A stretch of DNA of 45,826 nucleotides from Cyanobacteriota bacterium (GTDB lineage Bacteria > Cyanobacteriota > Cyanobacteriia > Cyanobacteriales > Microcoleaceae), in NCBI GenBank assembly GCA_025362325.1, contig JANYGO010000292.1, positions 1 through 45,826 of the forward strand, in the 5' to 3' direction. This document shows positions 43,621 through 45,826 of this stretch, one piece after another (within the stretch, counting starts at the first letter, position 1; every line of letters starts with the position of its first letter). The notes beneath the pieces are model-generated. The model had not been told where the DNA came from and ran no database searches. It was given only the letters and a program-made list of their open reading frames with translations. The translations under genes were made by a program, and so were the position numbers.

Positions 43621-44226
43621 ATGAATTATAACTTTGAATCGGATAAAAATCAGAATCAGCAAGGTCTTGAGGATTCGCTCGCCCCAAATCAAACTAACAA
43701 CAATTATTCGCAGGGAAATGTAACTACTATGATGCGCGATCGCTTTGAATTACTGAGTGCCTACATCGACGGCGAAGTGACTGCGGCAGAACGCCGGCAA
43801 GTTGAGGAATGGCTGACAAATGACCCCACTACGAAGCGTTTGTACTCGCGACTGATGATGATGCAGCAGAGTTTTCAGTCAATGCCTGTGCCTGCTGCGC
43901 CACAATCTGCACAGGATTTGGCGGCGAAGGTTTTGCACCGGGTGGAACGCAAGTCGAAACGGACTTGGATTTTGGGTGGAGGTGCGATCGCAGCTTTGTT
44001 GGTTGCGGTGGTGTCTGGTGTCGCTGGTGGCCGGCAACTGTTTGCTCCCCAATTTGCTCGCTCGCCGGTTCCTGGGGAATCTGACGGTTTGATTGTGGCT
44101 TTGAACGAGCCGGTAGTGGAGATTGTTAATCCCAATGATTTAATGCTTGGGGTGAATGCGCCTGTGATGGATATTCCGAAAGCTACTGTAGCAAGCCCGC
44201 ACAAGTCTTTGCCAAAAGCCCAGTAG
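43621..44226 (+). CDS. Membrane anti-sigma factor (SapG-like), partner of SigG
   Basis: A 201-residue protein. A variable Asn/Gln-rich start (1-36) precedes the anti-sigma domain at about 38-80 (RDRFELLSAYIDGEVTAAER, then QVEEWLTNDP). One TM helix lies at about 115-137. A C-terminal extracytoplasmic part of about 65 residues follows. The domain lacks the HxxxCxxC zinc residues of ZAS anti-sigma factors. Placement 144 bp after sigG on the same strand supports the role. A second possible start is Met37. A strong terminator follows at 44247. Confidence 0.82.
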   Translation: MNYNFESDKNQNQQGLEDSLAPNQTNNNYSQGNVTTMMRDRFELLSAYIDGEVTAAERRQVEEWLTNDPTTKRLYSRLMMMQQSFQSMPVPAAPQSAQDLAAKVLHRVERKSKRTWILGGGAIAALLVAVVSGVAGGRQLFAPQFARSPVPGESDGLIVALNEPVVEIVNPNDLMLGVNAPVMDIPKATVASPHKSLPKAQ

Positions 44227-44246
44227 CATCTGTGTTTTTAGCAATA

Positions 44247-44285
44247 GCACAAGTTTTTAAGCTCCCTATAAAACTTGTGCTTTTT
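44247..44285 (+). terminator. Rho-independent terminator of the sigG operon
   Basis: GCACAAGTTTT (44247-44257) pairs perfectly with AAAACTTGTGC (44270-44280) and is followed by TTTTT. Confidence 0.9.
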
Positions 44286-44782
44286 GCGATTTTCCCAGTT
44301 TTTCAAGGGATATATTTTTTGACAATCCCCCGGCTTTCAATAGACTTATGGCATAAATCTTTGATGGATAGGGAAACCGCAAATAAACGCACCAAGCAGA
44401 TGCCTTTCCAGATAGTTGGCAACTTTGGCAATTTGGTCTGATAACGAATTGTGGGGCGACATCTTAATATCGGAGCGGGTAGCTAGTGGAATTAGAGCGG
44501 GCGATCGCACTTGTCACCTGTTTTTTTTGATGTTGGCGATCGCCAACAGCAATGTCTCCTCAATCAAACTGCGCTTATAGCTACGTATGGGCGGGCTGTT
44601 AAACTGTCGCTACGTATGGAATCAAGGTATATTCTGGGCGATGGAACAACTGCAATCAAATTCGTTGGTAGTCAGGAATGCCAGTCTCGATCGAACTACT
44701 AGGAGGGTGGCGCTCACTACAAATGGATCGCGGTTATGTTACCAAACTCGATTTGATCTGCGGTGAACATACTTTAAATAAA
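44286..44782. other. Spacer without a recognised gene
   Basis: About 500 bp. The word GGGCGATCGCAC and a second GCGATCGCC lie near 44500-44550. The phrase GCTACGTATGG or CTACGTATGG is duplicated at about 44580-44620. Open frames are short and show no family pattern. Confidence 0.4.
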
Positions 44783-44816
44783 AAAACAAGGCGACCTGGT
44801 TGGAACGCCTTGTTTT
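44783..44816. terminator. Bidirectional-looking terminator
   Basis: AAAACAAGGCG (44783-44793) pairs perfectly with CGCCTTGTTTT (44806-44816), with A-rich and T-rich flanks. It would end the minus-strand small gene at 44856, and perhaps transcripts from the left. Confidence 0.85.
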
Positions 44817-44855
44817 ATATCATAAAAAAGGCACTTTGTCAACAGCAAATAGCTA

Positions 44856-44993
44856 CTATTTTTTCCGTTTAGACTGATCTAAGCGCCTGCGATCGCGCCA
44901 CTCAACCGCCGTCAAATAAGCGACCCCGCCAGTCACAGTCACCAGCAGTACAAAGGCTACCAAAACCAGAAAATTAGCAATAGAAAATTCCAC
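44856..44993 (-). CDS. 45-residue single-TM protein, possible NDH-1 subunit NdhP
   Basis: A short gene with start GTG at 44993 and stop TAG at 44856-44858, encoding a 45-residue protein. One TM helix (ANFLVLVAFVLLVTVTGGVA) is followed by YLTAVEWRDRRRLDQ and a basic end. A very strong ribosome binding site (AGGAGG) lies 4-5 bases upstream of the GTG, and a good terminator follows, so it is almost certainly a real gene. The YLTxxEWRDRRR end recalls the small NDH-1 subunit NdhP, but I am not sure of this match. It would act in the thylakoid membrane. Confidence 0.7.
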   Translation of the reverse strand: MEFSIANFLVLVAFVLLVTVTGGVAYLTAVEWRDRRRLDQSKRKK

Positions 44994-45066
44994 AACCCCT
45001 CCTGCAAACTTAGACTTGAGATTTAGACTTCAGATTATGTGCGATCGCACAACCGCAATAAAATTA

Positions 45067-45128
45067 GTTTGTAGCGAGGAATGGAAATCTTCATCAAACT
45101 CTGCGGACTAAAGTCCTCACTACAAACC
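45067..45128. repeat. Family A palindrome, degraded left arm
   Basis: The right arm GGACTAAAGTCCTCACTAC is intact. The left arm begins GTTTGTAGCGAGGA and then diverges. It lies in the spacer upstream of the 45-residue gene and downstream of the transglutaminase-like gene. Confidence 0.85.
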
Positions 45129-45226
45129 TGATAACGGTTATTCTACCGAACGTGTTCTAAATTGGGCGAGACGGAGAGTCGGAGACTCGGAGAGGGGGGA
45201 GAGAGGGATGAGAAAAATCCTCCTTC

Positions 45227-45247
45227 TGTCAACTGTCAACTGTCAAC
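45227..45247. repeat. Heptamer array overlapping a gene end
   Basis: TGTCAAC is repeated three times. On the minus strand these bases encode the last residues (LTVDS) and the TGA stop of the transglutaminase-like protein. Confidence 0.9.
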
Positions 45248-45826
45248 AACTCTTCCAAAATTGTAAACCGGACATGATTAATTGCCAGACTACCCACGGA
45301 AACATCTTCCTTATTTAAAGGAAGACCCCCGCTGGTGAGACTTTGAAACCGAATTCCCTTGCCAATTTCTACGTGATACCAAGCCAAACCCATAAAAAAC
45401 CGCAAAGGATAAGGGCCTTTGTCTTGAATGTCGTCAGGATTAGATTCCATCGGCACCCAGCCAAAACCAGGAATGTAAAACTCGAGCCAAACGTGATTGA
45501 AATCCGGTTCCAGCGGCAAACCTTTTCTGTCAGCAAAAGCCGGACACTTGTAACGCCCGATCGTGCGGCAAGCAATTCCGTTCAATCTTGCCAAAGCCAA
45601 CAACACCCCCACGTACTCGCCACAAGAACCGACGCCGCGTCGCAGTACAATATCGGGAGTGTCAATGTGAGGCCTAATCCCGTAGGAAAGTTGGTCATAA
45701 ACAAAATTGCGAACGCTCAGTAACTGCCTCAGAATATTAGTTTCCGTGCCAATGGAGGCCACAGCAGCCGATCGCACAATCTCCGTATCCATCGCCAAAT
45801 TATCATTGTCCACCAAATACTTAGCT
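45229..45826 (-). CDS. Transglutaminase-like domain protein, 5' end beyond the window
   Basis: The reading frame is open to the right edge (…AKYLVDNDNLAM), so the true start is outside; a TTG at 45816 is only the first possible internal start. The visible 199 residues contain the papain-like triad of the transglutaminase-like family: Cys in GVGSCGEYVGVLLALARLNG, His in FNHVWLEFY and Asp/Asn in MESNPDD. ARLNGIACRTIGRYK is also typical. Members act as peptidases or acyl transferases; the role here is unknown. The C-terminus ends in a translated 7-bp repeat. Confidence 0.85.
   Translation of the reverse strand, partial: AKYLVDNDNLAMDTEIVRSAAVASIGTETNILRQLLSVRNFVYDQLSYGIRPHIDTPDIVLRRGVGSCGEYVGVLLALARLNGIACRTIGRYKCPAFADRKGLPLEPDFNHVWLEFYIPGFGWVPMESNPDDIQDKGPYPLRFFMGLAWYHVEIGKGIRFQSLTSGGLPLNKEDVSVGSLAINHVRFTILEELLTVDS

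Overview
The window is a stretch of cyanobacterial chromosome. Phycocyanin genes (cpcB, cpcA, start of a rod linker), the photosystem II lipoprotein Psb27, the group 3 sigma factor SigG and abundant GCGATCGC (HIP1) octamers all support this. The CpcA/CpcB sequences, the many short palindromic and heptanucleotide repeats and the high density of long spacers suggest a filamentous Oscillatoriales-type organism (Microcoleus/Oscillatoria-like). That placement is inference; no 16S gene is present.

Layout. 1-1376 (minus): phycobilisome rod operon cpcB-cpcA-(linker), with a large hairpin between cpcA and the linker. 2363-7370: calcium-type P-ATPase, a triple palindromic repeat array, recF and psb27. 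7808-12577: a secreted GHL10-type glycosyl hydrolase, a Uma2-type nuclease (minus), a NodB polysaccharide deacetylase, and two tandem paralogous HsdR-N-like nuclease proteins. 12763-16367: a hydroxylase/SDR fusion, a membrane-anchored VOC protein, a gamma-glutamylcyclotransferase and an alpha/beta hydrolase. 17015-21010: a 16-codon leader ORF overlapping an anti-sigma HATPase, small conserved proteins, asnS and a second Uma2-like protein. 21097-28021: an AT-rich methyltransferase, a pair of M16 peptidase genes, TetR, GNAT and a protein made of three exact 40-residue repeats. 28294-33865: CbiG lacking its N domain, a 4-TM protein, a pentapeptide protein, a Cas4/AddB-like Fe-S nuclease and recJ. 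34174-38919: a zinc-ribbon/pseudokinase-like/PP2C protein, a PEP-CTERM protein (minus) and an FHA/zinc-ribbon Ser/Thr kinase. 39157-45826: DUF4327, pyrB, an SH3 protein, moaE, sigG with an anti-sigma partner, a 45-aa single-TM protein and a truncated transglutaminase-like gene.

How the parts fit. Most genes are single transcription units, often convergent and separated by hairpins. Local functional groups are the cpc operon, the M16 catalytic/non-catalytic pair, the nuclease-recJ pair, the kinase/phosphatase signalling neighbourhood and sigG with its anti-sigma factor. Genome-wide repeats dominate the spacers: (A) a palindrome with GTAGTGAGGACTTTAGTCC arms, nine copies at seven loci, sometimes inside a larger MITE-like element; (B) a long palindrome containing GGTTTCAACCGCC; (C) many unrelated 7-bp tandem repeats. 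Some spacer-type sequence has entered coding regions in frame (recF, recJ, cbiG).

The most unusual items are the zinc-ribbon/pseudokinase-like/PP2C architecture beside an FHA-kinase, the three-repeat 40-residue protein, the leader ORF with a GTGA overlap, and repeat DNA remodelling recombination proteins. No rRNA, tRNA, CRISPR array, complete insertion sequence or prophage was recognised.
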